This document shows, piece after piece, positions 9,881 through 20,211 of a stretch of DNA of 36,199 nucleotides. A program made the position numbers and the translations under genes. Source of the DNA: Heliocybe sulcata (taxonomy: Eukaryota; Basidiomycota; Agaricomycetes; Gloeophyllales; Gloeophyllaceae); contig ML213512.1 of the NCBI GenBank assembly GCA_004369045.1, positions 742,554 to 778,752 of the forward strand. The letters are read 5' to 3'. The notes beneath the pieces are model-generated. The model saw nothing but the letters and a program-made list of their open reading frames with translations. It searched no databases and was not told the origin of the DNA. Every line of letters begins with the position of its first letter. Position 1 is the stretch's first letter.

Positions 9881-10651
9881 ATGTCTGCCGACGCGACTCC
9901 GGCTCTCCCGCAAAGTCTGGATGCCTTTATTGAAGAGGCCCTCGCGAACGCCCTTGCATCTTCTCGGATAACATCTGACGACCTGCCTGTGGCACGGAAC
10001 AAAGCTCGTCGGGCGGTGGCAGACCACGATCTGAATACTTTCATTGAGAATGCTCTCACAGAGGCTCTGGCCACCAGTAGCATCACACTCGATGACGTCG
10101 ACACGGCCCGGGTAAATGTTCGCCGTGCAGTGGCAGAAAATCTCCTGGCTTTAGATGCTACAGAGGACATCCTATCCATTGATGAGGTCTTGGCACGTGA
10201 ACTTGCTGCGAGTCACATCGATGAGAATGACATGGAAATTGTCGGGATGAAGGAGGGTAGTGGCGAACAGGCGAGAACCATCCAGACTGTTGATTTAATG
10301 ATCGGGACTGGACGGTATGTTCTTTGTTCGGCGGTATGGAAGAAATACTGAAAAAAGATTGATAATTAGCCTACCCAGCCGAGCAAGCGAAATTACCAAC
10401 CAAAGCAGACACGTCTCCAACACCGATGAAGACTCCGTGTATACCGATCCCTCCAAAATTGTCTTCGCCAATCTGTCACACTTCAGCGACAACTCCTTCT
10501 TGGACAGGGAAGAGGAAATGCTGACTAGGAGTTATATGATGTATGCAATTTCATTCGCACCTTCTTGAAACACAGACTTATAACGCATAGGGTCTTTGAG
10601 GCGGGCGACGTAGTCCTCAATATGGACGACAATGGTGTAGTGGAGATGTAG
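9881..10651 (+). CDS. Small protein with a 38-residue internal repeat
   Basis: Three exons, 9881-10314, 10370-10540 and 10591-10651, give 221 aa; introns are 55 and 50 nt and frame holds across both. Residues 13-48 (LDAFIEEALANALASSRITS.. DDLPVARNKARRAVA) repeat as residues 51-86 (LNTFIENALTEALATSSITL.. DDVDTARVNVRRAVA) with a 38-residue period; a third, weaker unit covers about 97-122 (ILSIDEVLARELAASHIDEN). Each unit looks like two amphipathic helices. The C-terminal half is hydrophilic (NTDEDSVYTDPSK.., VFEAGDVVLNMDDNGVVEM). No signal peptide or membrane segment. The internal repetition suggests a helical-repeat or multimerising protein. I do not recognise the family. Confidence 0.6.
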
Positions 10652-11325
10652 ACCGAGGGACGGACAAGACACAAGAGTAGTGAGAGATTGGATGCTTCCC
10701 AAGATATGGCCAGGACATTAGCTCATATTCATGATCCATGGGCCAAAATTTCCAGTATCGCGTTGCGTTCACCACGGCCAGCGAGGTCGACGTTCGCTGT
10801 TTCCAGGGAGCTTGAGATTGATACATCGTGACATATGAGAGCGCAGACTGACTACAGACATAGCAGTTTGTGAGCAGATCTAGGTGGCATCGCAGGAGAT
10901 AGGCATACAACCGCAATGCCGTACGATATTTCGCTCGCATTCACACCATTGGTCCGGCAACGACCGATGGTAAGTGACAGCGTGTTTACTCCGAGCGCCG
11001 AGCTCTGAACCGTCCTGCTCATCCTATCAGATATTATCAGCGACTTGCGAAGACCTAATTCGTAGTAGTACATCCTCAATGGATGTTATGTCTCTTGAGT
11101 GAATGTCATTTTGATAAATATTCTATTGTATCCGTCGCTATCTCGACCTCCGAGATGCCCTCGTCGCCGTCAGCGATGTTCCAGGTGCGACAATTTTCAC
11201 TTGACGTCCCGTCTCATGTTGTTAGTAGCGCATGTGTTTCCCGAGCTTCCGAAGGTGCCCTCGAAACATTGCGAGCGGTGTTCCTGGGTCTTCTTGTGCT
11301 GGAACCCGAGTACGCACTGTTACCA

Positions 11326-11353
11326 ATAAGGGCTTTGGGCCCAAAGCCCTTAT
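11326..11353. repeat. Perfect 28-bp palindrome
   Basis: The left half ATAAGGGCTTTGGG is followed directly by its exact reverse complement with no spacer. It could extrude a cruciform, be a dimeric protein site, or act in a transcript end. It lies about 500 bp upstream of the gene at 11850. Sequence is certain, role unknown. Confidence 0.7.
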
Positions 11354-11745
11354 CATCCCTCTGAATACAAGTACAGCATCGTATAGTGACTACCTAATTT
11401 TATATGCTCAAGCCCGAACCCGAGCACCGTCATTTAAGCCTCCGAATATTATGAATGAAGCACGTCGACCTGCCTGCTGAATACAATAGCGGGAAGCCAG
11501 GGACAACAGACGAAACTCGATAACATCTCGGCTGGAGGAAACAAGCCGATGCCTAGCGTCAGCGAAGATTCGTGCTCCTCGAGCCGAGCGAGTAGCTCCC
11601 CATTCGAAGAGGCAAGGCGCCTGCATGTGCCTACAACGGGGGTATGTGCGCTTGTCGGCGGAGAAAGCACTGCAAAGGATCTTCTCCCCGATTATCCTAT
11701 CCATAAGAGGGCACAAGGGCGCGGCTGATACTCATCCGGTGAAGT

Positions 11746-11779
11746 CCGAGCACAGCCTTTCACGATAAGATATATATAA
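11746..11779 (+). promoter_or_regulatory. Promoter of paralogue 1: CCGAGCACAGC box and TATA
   Basis: TATATATAA at 11771-11779 lies about 75 bp before the ATG at 11850. About 15 bp upstream is CCGAGCACAGC (11746-11756), which recurs at 14174-14184 at similar distance from the TATA of the second paralogue. The shared box is directly seen; regulatory meaning is inference. Confidence 0.5.
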
Positions 11780-11849
11780 GAGCTGTTCACGCTTCTAGAT
11801 CCATAACGCAAACCAACCCCACTATACCAGCACTCACCTGCTCTCAATA

Positions 11850-12868
11850 ATGGTTTCGAACGCCGATAATAGCACCACTTTCGCCGGTCAGGCTTCCGCC
11901 CACGACACGCAAATTTGCACTTTTCCTGCCACTTTCGACCTCGTCCATGATGGTGCCGGTGCGGCGTCCACACTCGCGAATCCGAATAACGAGGTAGGCA
12001 TATCTAACGCGATAGTTGGCCTTCGAAAAATCTAAAGTCTCGTTATTAGTCTCCTCTTCCGACCAAAAACTTAATAACGGACCGAGTGCCGGAGTACATG
12101 AACTTCCCCGCTCACGGTCTGTGTGACTTCACGCACTTCCCGAGCGCCATCACTACGGACAGCTGGCACTCGGATATAACTCCGCAGCACACCCAACAGC
12201 TCCAGGAGGGCTTCACACCCCGCCTTGTCATGCCGGAGTATGCACCATACAGCCTGGAGGCATCTCCTTCGGCACCCCTCCTTTCCACGAAGGCCCTTCC
12301 TAGCGAAGACCTTGTCGATGACATCCCTCCTATCGGTGACGACGGGCAGCCATGCCCGTCATTGTCCCCTTACTCAATGGACATCGACTACAACCTCGGC
12401 GCGCCCCTCGACACCTTAGGCATCGACTACGACAACCCCTTCTCATCGTTCCACGCCGGCTTATTCAACTCCGAGTGTCCTCCATCTCCCAGCACTGCGT
12501 CGACCGACTCGTCATTCGACTCTCCTCTATCAACTCCCTTGCTCACCGGTCTCAACCTCGCGTGTCTGGAGTGCGTCGCGCATGCACACGACAAAAACTA
12601 CATGTGCACCACCTGCGGCTTCGCGCCTCTGTTCAGCACCGAAATGGGCTTCGAGGCCGGTGTCGAGGAGGAACATGAGTGGATGCGCGGGAGGATCATG
12701 GGGAACGACGATGGCATGGTGATGGATATCGATGGAGACAACCGCCCTTATGCTATACTAGGGCTCGACGTCGATGACATCGCCAGCAATTCTGGTGCGC
12801 CTTCCAGCCGTGATTTTCATTCCCAGCGGGGCGAGGGGAACGCGCCCCAAGCGGCTTTTGCACTTTGA
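11850..12868 (+). CDS. Unknown acidic protein with paired CxxC motifs (paralogue 1)
   Basis: Exons 11850-11993 and 12050-12868, joined in phase 0 across a 56-nt GTAGGC..TTATTAG intron, give 320 aa. Exon 1 encodes a Ser/Thr/Ala-rich 48-residue segment. Exon 2 is rich in Ser, Pro and Asp with DYNLGAPLDTLGIDYDNPFS, then a Ser/Pro run leading into STPLLTGLNLACLECVAHAH and KNYMCTTCGFAPLF. The two CxxC pairs (CLEC and CTTC, 12 residues between them) could bind a metal ion. An acidic tail follows. The intron boundary, exon 1 size, promoter box and the LLTGLN core match the gene at 14269, so the two are probable paralogues. An acidic, Ser/Pro-rich protein with a possible zinc knuckle could be a transcriptional regulator, but I do not recognise the family. 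Confidence 0.6.
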
Positions 12869-14173
12869 ATGATGGATATCGATATGAGGGCAGTGAAGAC
12901 GTCTGTGGCGTAGATATGAGCCGAAGACGCCATTGTACAGTTACTGTTCCGTTTGCCCTCTGTCGCCACCTGTGATCCTGTATCCCTGAATTTGTATGAA
13001 TAAAGCGGATGCCAGTACCCTGCCAGCTCTGCAGTAGAATGCTTGTTTAAGCGTGGGCGCCCACATGTCCCCATATTCAACGAGCGTGGATCGCGACCCG
13101 GTCAAGGGAATGAAGCCCATCACCCAGACGAGCATGATGGGGACGCGATGGCTTCCGATCACCAGAAGCAACGCGGACATGTTTCAGCTCTGCGTCGCAC
13201 TCGCCCATAACACGTCGACAGAGCCAGCAAAAGAATGGCACCGGACCCTGGTCATCCTGACATCGAGTCCCTTCCGCCAGATGTCCATGCCAGCTTGCAT
13301 CCTACCCCATACTCGAACTGCATCGAAAGCCAGTCGAGCCCAGGTGGCGTCAACAGCTGACGTGAGGTCAGAGGCATGCAATGGCTAGGCACATTCCGAT
13401 TTCGCTCGAAGCTGCTATATCGCACGGAATGCGGGCGCATGCCGCACGTTCATCCTGTAGCCCCCGTGCTGCTTTGTTGAGATCCGGCGACTCGGATTTT
13501 ACTATAGCAGGATGGGCGCCTAGGCTAAAAGGACGGGAATACTTCTAAGTCGAAGACACCCGGGATAGGACGTGAGGCTGTCTCGAACAAATAATATATC
13601 CATTTGAGAGCGAGGGCTCTGAGTCCATTGCGATTGTTGAAGCCCCAGAAGCAGTGTACTTTGCCCGGGATGGCCGAGCACCGCCGATGGTTCGAGCGAC
13701 AGTTGCTCCAGAGCAGCGCAAGAAGGGTTCAACCAGATAATACCACAAAGGCAGCCATGGCAGACGCTGGACTTTGAAACGAGAAGCCGGAGCGGAAGCA
13801 CTCGTGGTGTGTAGATCAGAAAGGCGGCCAAACCCTGTGATACAGTCTGTCGATCGCCATATTGTCCGTACAAGGATGGCTGTATGATCATAGCAAGAAG
13901 TATGCTACAGCCTCGCAGTTCTTCTTCACACCCCAGATCTCCATCAGAGGGGACAGCCAGTGCGATGGAATCTCGAGCATTATCGTACGCCAATCTTGAA
14001 GGCTTCGAATAGCCACGACAACCTCGAGCCGGCGGCATGTATCTATGCAAAAGGCAATTCCTCAGGACAATGGCAGTGCGAGAAGAATGGAAGCGAGGCG
14101 AAGGGAGCACTCACCCTTGCTGATCTTAGCCCTAAGTGGGCATAAGAGCATTAACACAGTTCGCCGGGTCTAG
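12869..14173. other. Spacer between the paralogues
   Basis: About 1.3 kb with long but unrecognisable frames on the minus strand (13520-14110 and pieces in 12941-13440, some with short hydrophobic stretches). I could not splice them into a believable protein. Parts before the second promoter resemble the region upstream of the first paralogue (a CCTCGAGCCG word in each), suggesting the duplication included 5' flanking DNA. Confidence 0.35.
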
Positions 14174-14202
14174 CCGAGCACAGCTTCTCAGGAAGATATA
14201 AG
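14174..14202 (+). promoter_or_regulatory. Promoter of paralogue 2: CCGAGCACAGC box and TATA
   Basis: CCGAGCACAGC at 14174-14184 is followed by GATATAAG at 14195-14202, about 70 bp before the ATG at 14269. Order and spacing match the promoter of the gene at 11850. Confidence 0.5.
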
Positions 14203-14268
14203 GCAGCTCTGAGAGCGCACTTCAGCACCTAACCCGTACCGACCATCCGCAAGTGCAAGTATCCTCGT

Positions 14269-15440
14269 ATGATGCATTATTCCGCAGCCGAATCCAATTC
14301 TGCCGATCTGCGAGCCAGGAGTCACTGCCTTGCCTCCCACATCTCCTCGATGCCCTACCTCGATGCCGGGACCACAGACGTGGTGTCAACGTCAGATTCG
14401 AACAGCCAGGTGAGCGACGCTTTCATATGAAGCCAACGAGTGCTCTAAAATTTCGTTATTAGTCGTACCGCCAGATACAGGACCAAAAAACGAACCCAAG
14501 GGTTGAGCGAGTGAGTCAACTGCAAGAGGACCGCACCTCCTGGCCCGTGCAGGGGATAGGCGATGGCCAAGAGAGACACAGTGCCGTTCGTCCAGTAATA
14601 CACGGCCGCCACGTGTTCCCCTTTATCATAGGGTATTCGAGTCTTCCGACTAACCAGCTCGCATCTAATGCGATGCCACGCCGTGCCACCACCGCTTCGA
14701 TATGGTGGACGAACTACCCCGAGGTCCCGACCCAACAGCTAATGCCTGACGACCCGCGGGCTACGCGTTTCCGCTTTGACTCCGCCGATGGAGAGCGCCA
14801 CACGGAGGGCCCAGGCGAGAGCGTCGCCTGGCCTCCCGATCTTACTGCCTACGCCCAGTTCAAGAGGGCCGTTTTCAATCCGTTTGCTGAGGACGACCAG
14901 GAACCTATTCCATGGCGTCGCGCCGCCACCCCTTTGAGAGTGTTGCCTGCGTCGGCGACGACTACGTCCTCGCTGCCGTCTTCAGACTACACAAGTTCTC
15001 CATGGCCAATCGCCCGAAGCGCTCTCCTTGCCGGCCTGAACATGAGCTCCGTCAGTTATGGGACGAACATCTACCAGGGCCAGGATGATGCCGTCACCAA
15101 CGTGGGGGTAGCCGACACCCACGATGAACAGTATGATGAAGGGCTGCGGCGGCACAGTGTGGACGAAGAACCTCTCGAGGTGGTCCCGCTGATGAGACGA
15201 GAGAACCGACCTCGCCAACGAGTCGAGAGACGCGAGGCTCATCAACACCTGAAGCTGCTTAAGCTGCTGTCGCGCCGCGCCTCTCTCAGAGCAGAGACTA
15301 GGAAACGCTTCTCTGGCGAGGCCGGCAGGCCCGCACTTCTCCCTCCGTCAACACACTACTCGCTGTGTGAGGAAGAAGAGATGCCGAGCGCGCAGATGCA
15401 GAACGCTCTGGCCTTGGATCTTGGACCAAGGGTGATGTGA
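14269..15440 (+). CDS. Unknown protein, paralogue 2 (CxxC motifs lost)
   Basis: Exons 14269-14409 and 14463-15440, joined in phase 0 across a 53-nt GTGAGC..TTATTAG intron, give 372 aa. Exon 1 encodes 47 residues (MMHYSAAESNSADLRARSHC..) against 48 in paralogue 1, and both acceptors read TCGTTATTAG then TC. Exon 2 contains WWTNYPEVPTQQLMPDD, VFNPFAEDDQEPIPW, then SPWPIARSALLAGLNMSSVS, which lines up with the LLTGLN core of paralogue 1, but the cysteine pairs after it are absent. A basic, Leu/Arg/His-rich region (HQHLKLLKLLSRRASLRAET) near residues 310-330 could be a helical nucleic-acid or nuclear-targeting segment. An unusual stretch after exon 2 begins (about residues 75-115) could hide a further intron. 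Function unknown. Confidence 0.55.
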
Positions 15441-16885
15441 GCGCGGATTTGGCGGAGCAGAAGCAGGTCAGCGAGTCGTAATACAGACGAGTAAGGCTCC
15501 TCCGGTGCCCCTGTACGAATATTGTGTACCCTTTCACTGTGAAATCTCCGAGTGTTGTCTGCTGTACTATATTCCTCCTGTCCTTTTCCTTGTATGACGG
15601 CCGATAAAGCATCGCATAACAGTTGCATGTCCCGCGTTCGAAAAATGTGACCCCTGGATGTTCCACTCCGCGAGCCGCGACCTAATCGCAGTACAAGACA
15701 GATTGGGAGACAATTCAAGTACACAGTGGCAAGACGGTCCGGCTTCTGCGCGTGTTGAACCGATAGCAGGCCCGGATGACTGTGGAACACGAGGAATGCA
15801 TATTGAGACACCGCAACCTTGCAGCGATATGCGAGTTTCATGAGGTCTGGCCAATGGATCAACGTTCAACCATTGAGACGCGACCAAACGAAGTGGAGGC
15901 AAGACCATCAAGCAATGGCGATATCCGGGGAACGTTTCCGAGCGGGATTGATTCGACGCACAGCGTACCCAGTGACCTCGGGAGTACTTTGACTGGGCGA
16001 GATATCTCCACTGAGCTGCAGAACAGCTCCTGAGGAGACTCCGAAAATCAGGCCAACATCCTAGCATGTGACACCTGGAAGCACATCGTAGTATCAAAGT
16101 ACCACAGCCAACGAAGCGATCTCGATCTGACGTCCAGATGGACCACAAGTCAATGAGCGTCAAGGCGCGGGCTAGAATCAGGACTCAAACAAGAACATGG
16201 TCATTCTGGCCAGTTTCGGATCAGTTCTCTGTCCATTTCTACAGACTACAAAAGGCAGACACGTACCTCGATCCGACGATACACTTGTATGTTATCACTG
16301 TCTTCTGTAATGAATAGATATCGTCTCTTGTTCAAGATGATGAGGGCATCTTCAGATGTTCGAAAGCAACTGTGATTCTGGAGCAAGCCATGGTCGGCGC
16401 TGCATCTAGGCAGCCGCGTAGTTTCGACGCAAAGAAAGATAGACTTCGCATGCGATAACCGCGACAGACTTCAGAGCAAGCTGCTAGGCCCGTGAAGACG
16501 GCCGGTAGTACAGGGGCTCCCGCAATCTCGAGTGTACATGGAATATACGACGGCTGCAGCCATTACCTGAGTTACGGGACGAGAAAGGACAGAGAAAAGA
16601 GCCAGATGCAGCTGAAGGAGATTGCTCCTGCAAGCTACCAGAAGATAAAGTGCTTGGGCACTACGAGACTGGATGAAGAGAGGTGAGGTTCACGAGAGCA
16701 TATCGATGAATAAACTCCAACGAAGTACAGCAGTGCAGCCACATAAAGCAAGTGCACAGCCACGATCGCTCTCGGATGCGGCAAATGCAAGATGTGGCGA
16801 CGGTTGGGCTCCGTTCGCGATGTGTGTTAGGTGGGAGAAGAGATGGATTGTCAGAGCCACTGCGTTCTAGGTACGAGTAGACGAC
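15441..16885. other. Intergenic, possible unrecognised small gene
   Basis: A plus-strand frame at 15776-16033 (85 aa, MTVEHEECILRHRNLAAICE..) ends in a hydrophilic, Ser/Thr-rich segment and could be a small gene or an exon. Another plus frame at 15658-15840 overlaps it. A 198-codon minus frame (16163-15567) covers the same DNA. None has a recognisable relative or clear splice pattern, so none is annotated. 16034-16885 shows nothing definite. Confidence 0.3.
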
Positions 16886-17040
16886 GTCCGAACAGATGTG
16901 GACGTCCCACGAATACACATCTGTTCGGACACGGGATAGGTGGCCCCCGCGAACTCCCGAACATCTCCGTATTTATATGAATACAGAGATGTTCGAACCC
17001 TCGGTATACAAGAGACCTTCTGCTGTTCGAACAGATGTGA
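16886..17040. repeat. Cluster of hairpin-forming repeats around the CATCTGTTCGGAC word
   Basis: Three inverted repeats follow each other. Arms 16886-16900 and 16916-16930 (CACATCTGTTCGGAC and its exact complement) are 15 bp, with a 15-nt loop. Arms 16958-16973 and 16980-16995 match at 15 of 16 positions around a 6-nt loop. CTGTTCGAACAG at 17023-17034 is a 12-bp palindrome followed by ATGTGAG. The same 15-mer recurs exactly at 23301-23315. Confidence 0.65.
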
Positions 17041-18857
17041 GTCAGTGGTATATGCAACCTCTGAATATCTCTGCCTGGCCCTACGTAGTAGGCAGCAGAA
17101 AATACTTGATATGCATAATATAATACTCATTTATAATAACAATAATCACTCAATTAGAAAAGTCGTAAATACAAGATTATTTTCCTCATGCTACTTCTTC
17201 CTCTGGTGCCCGCATATCCTCAGACCCACACCTGTAAACACCGCGCCCTCGCCCAAAAAATCGACCCTCCGCACCCCACCACGTCGCGCCTCTCGACCCC
17301 CACCACCTGCTTGCTGAACGCCCTTGTCGCGCCAGCCCTCGCCTGCCACTCTGCTCAGCCCCACGCTCTGCTGCAGCGCGCGCTCGAGGTACGTGAGGTT
17401 GTCGTGCACCTCACACCGTATGTGTTCTCGATGGCGAACGACCATACGCGGAACGCGGTGAGCGCAAGCGAGAGGCGCGTGGTGGGTAGGTGGCAGTTCC
17501 GTGAAGCACAGCTGGTGCGTAGGAGAGCTGAAGATGGACATGGGAGAGGGAGTAGATGAGGTTGTAGAGGATGGCCGTCGGGGCACGAAGTGCCGGATGG
17601 ATTAGGATTTGTATAGTTGTTGATGTATGGTTGTGACGTGGCGTCAATGAGCATGCTATGTACATCTCAAGTTAACACTCAACAATCAGCATAGAAGGCG
17701 ATAGACGCACGCGTGCTCGGCAGTGAGACTGTCCCAATATACAGTGCGCTCGGCGTGCCTGACACAACAGTGTCGCTGCTACTGCTCGCATATATAGCCG
17801 AGCCTTAATGAAGACGAACACAGGGAGCCACGAGAGAAAATAGACAGTACCTGTGTAGAGTTGAGGGACACTACGGACCACGCGGAGATTGCGGAGGCAG
17901 AGGTCCAGCGGGTCGATGCTGTTGGGTTCACCTTGGCGGGCTGGGTAAGTAGTCGGGGAATGAGGGCGGGTTGGTGCTCTCCGTCTTGCCGCCCGCCCTG
18001 CCCTTCATACACCGACGTGGTGGGCGGTCCCGCAGGAGCACCAGAACACATGCCGCCACATCCACACGCCCGTCCCATTTTACCCTGTCCATCCAAATTT
18101 TCACTGTCGCAAGTTCCCTGACATGTTTCAGAGGGTTTGTCACCGTGCGCAAAATACCACCAACCTACCGAAGATGCCCGACATGCACATATCTATCACC
18201 GGGCTCAGTGTCTCCTTCACCCCGCCACCGCCTGTTTCCCATCCAACACACTATTCGCTGGCATCGCCGCTCCTCACTAGAGACACTCCCTACCTTCTCG
18301 TACTGCCCGGTCTTCCAGAATCAAGCGAGAATGTCGTTCCCATTCGTCGCGACCACGAGCTTGCCCATAGGCAGCCCATCTCCTTGGTGTAGTACCCCGC
18401 GAGAATGTCGCCGAAGTTGGTTGTATGCACGATGGTTGTAAGCACGATGAATTGCGGGTCAGAGGAAGGAGGGAGGTGGCGGCCGGCATGGAAGTAGGTG
18501 TGGAAAACGGAGAGCATTGCCAATGAGGGTGTCGCTGAGCGCTGAGCGCCGAGGATGTGGTGGTCCGTGCGCAAGATCCGTGCGCAAGAGAAGTCGGTGT
18601 TTAGGATCAGTACTGAGTTGATATATGCGTCGGGCATGGCCACTCCCTTACCAATCTAACAATTGTCGGAAATCCGGAAAGTGCCTTGCAATGATACGTC
18701 ATTGGCGGGCCGTTGTCCGGCCCTGGCAATGCATTCCCATAGCTGCGCCGGCCTTGCACGTGTGCACAGCCATTGCAATGGCCTTGCAAGGACTGTGCGA
18801 ATAATGCCACGCGGCTCGTCTTCGATCAACTGCCGTCCTCATCAGCGTGCTTCTGCG

Positions 18858-18903
18858 TCCCTCTGAGCTCATGTACTATTGTCTCCCTCTGAGCTCATGT
18901 ACT
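18858..18903 (+). repeat. 20-bp direct repeat, two copies
   Basis: TCCCTCTGAGCTCATGTACT occurs at 18858-18877 and again at 18884-18903, offset 26 bp, and the following ATTG/GTTG is also similar. A simple local duplication. Confidence 0.8.
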
Positions 18904-19050
18904 GTTGCCTTTGTACATCTGTGCTACTACTTCTTGGGCAACAAATCATGGCTTTGAAGTGATTACTGGTGCCATCGGTACAGGAAGAGGGAGCGGTGCC
19001 ATGGGTAGTTTCGTGCCAGGATATGTCGCAAGCAATGGCAGCCAGAGGGT

Positions 19051-19077
19051 GAAGCTTGAAGCTTGAGCTTGAAGCTT
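19051..19077 (+). repeat. GAAGCTT short tandem repeat
   Basis: About four GAAGCTT/GAGCTT units in a row. Each GAAGCTT contains the palindrome AAGCTT, so the tract can fold on itself. No role apparent. Confidence 0.7.
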
Positions 19078-20211
19078 TGTAGGAATGCAGCCTCTGGAAC
19101 GCGACTGGTACGTCATGGAGTGCTGAAGAAGCTATTTCGCCGTGGGCCTGTCCTCAAAAATTATACCTCGTCCACGACGTGCTCAGACCGGGCTGAGTAC
19201 TCCTGTCCCTCCTCCACGCCAGGTTTTTCGAGACATCAGGTTCCTCTTACGGAGTCATTCGCCATCTCAAGCGCGTGGTGCGCTTCACGAGGCCGAGTAT
19301 ATCCCCTCTGGATTTGGGTACAGCCCGTCATGGGGTGAAAGCAAGGTCGGGAGCCTAGTACGGTATGTCCCCTCCATTTATCTCCCAGCCAAGTCAGCCC
19401 CTTCCGCACAGCGGGAATGCCTCGCCACGCGTCCCGTTCACCCACCGAGATCAGCGCAAATCGCCAACGTCCGAGCCGCCATCCGAGCCGGCCTCGAACG
19501 GTCTCCCTCTGCCATCCCTGTCATTCTCTGCGCCGTGTCGAAAGTCTCGATACCCGTCTCCGGTGCCGTGACCTAGGAGCTCTCGCAGACGCCCTCTCCT
19601 CGCAGCGGCCCGCGCGATCCTTGTCTGTCTGCATATGTCGCGGGCTCATGGGCTTGGCTTCGATACAACCCGGTGCCAGTCCTTCGGCCTGCTCTTCTCT
19701 GGTCCGAACTCCGTCTCTACATCCAATGCCAATCCAAGAAAGGAGAGGGGCCGGGGGAGCGGGCACAAAGGAGGTGCGGATGCAGCACTTCCCGAGGTGC
19801 TGATTGTGGCGGTAAGAGAGTAGGAGGCTTACTTCGGGAGTCAGAGCGACCAGGCAGTCCGCCAAGGCTCTGCACGCGCCGGTGCTCCTCCGATTCCTCG
19901 GGATGGGCATTGGGCCACAGCTCGGTCGTAATGGACATACCATCAATTTCTCTTTGTCGAGCACTAACGACAACCACCCGTCAGCCTTGGAATCGAGGGC
20001 GCGCTGGTCTTCACTTGTTCTTGCCACCACGCTCCATTTCCGTCCCCTTTCCCCTCTGCCTCGCGACTGTTCCTCTTCGTCGTCAGGCATTGCCGCGCGC
20101 AGCAGAGCCAGGACGCGACGTGCGGGAGGATTTATTAGATGAATGTCAACGGTTCGTTGAAGTCGTCATGAATCTGTCTTTCTGTTGACTAACTAGTGTT
20201 TTTTCTAGATC

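Larger units (their letters stand above)
10652..11849. other. Intergenic, with a perfect palindrome
   Basis: Short overlapping frames only. Notable items are the 28-bp palindrome at 11326-11353 and the promoter of the gene at 11850 near its right end. No protein gene is supported. Confidence 0.4.
17041..20211. other. Repeat-island interior, no intact gene recognised
   Basis: Pyrimidine- and CG-rich DNA with many overlapping frames on both strands but no gene I can support. A minus frame (18643-18290) has a fairly protein-like composition (HHILGAQRSATPSLAMLSVF..) and may be a decayed exon. Near 20100-20211 a plus frame ending PGRDVREDLLDECQR is followed by intron-like DNA with TTGACTAACTAG and TTTTTTCTAG just before the tandem array, which suggests the array grew from part of a spliced gene. 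Confidence 0.35.

Noticed and set aside
12941-14110. Possible minus-strand gene between the paralogues
   Set aside because: Frames have hydrophobic pieces, but no continuous spliced model and no family resemblance were found.
15567-16163. 198-codon minus-strand frame
   Set aside because: Cys/Arg/Ser-rich composition typical of an antisense frame, overlapping plus frames and no recognisable motif.
19521-20090. 189-codon minus-strand frame, Arg/Ser-rich
   Set aside because: Lies in CG- and pyrimidine-rich repeat-island DNA where long chance frames are common on all strands; no domain or splice context.
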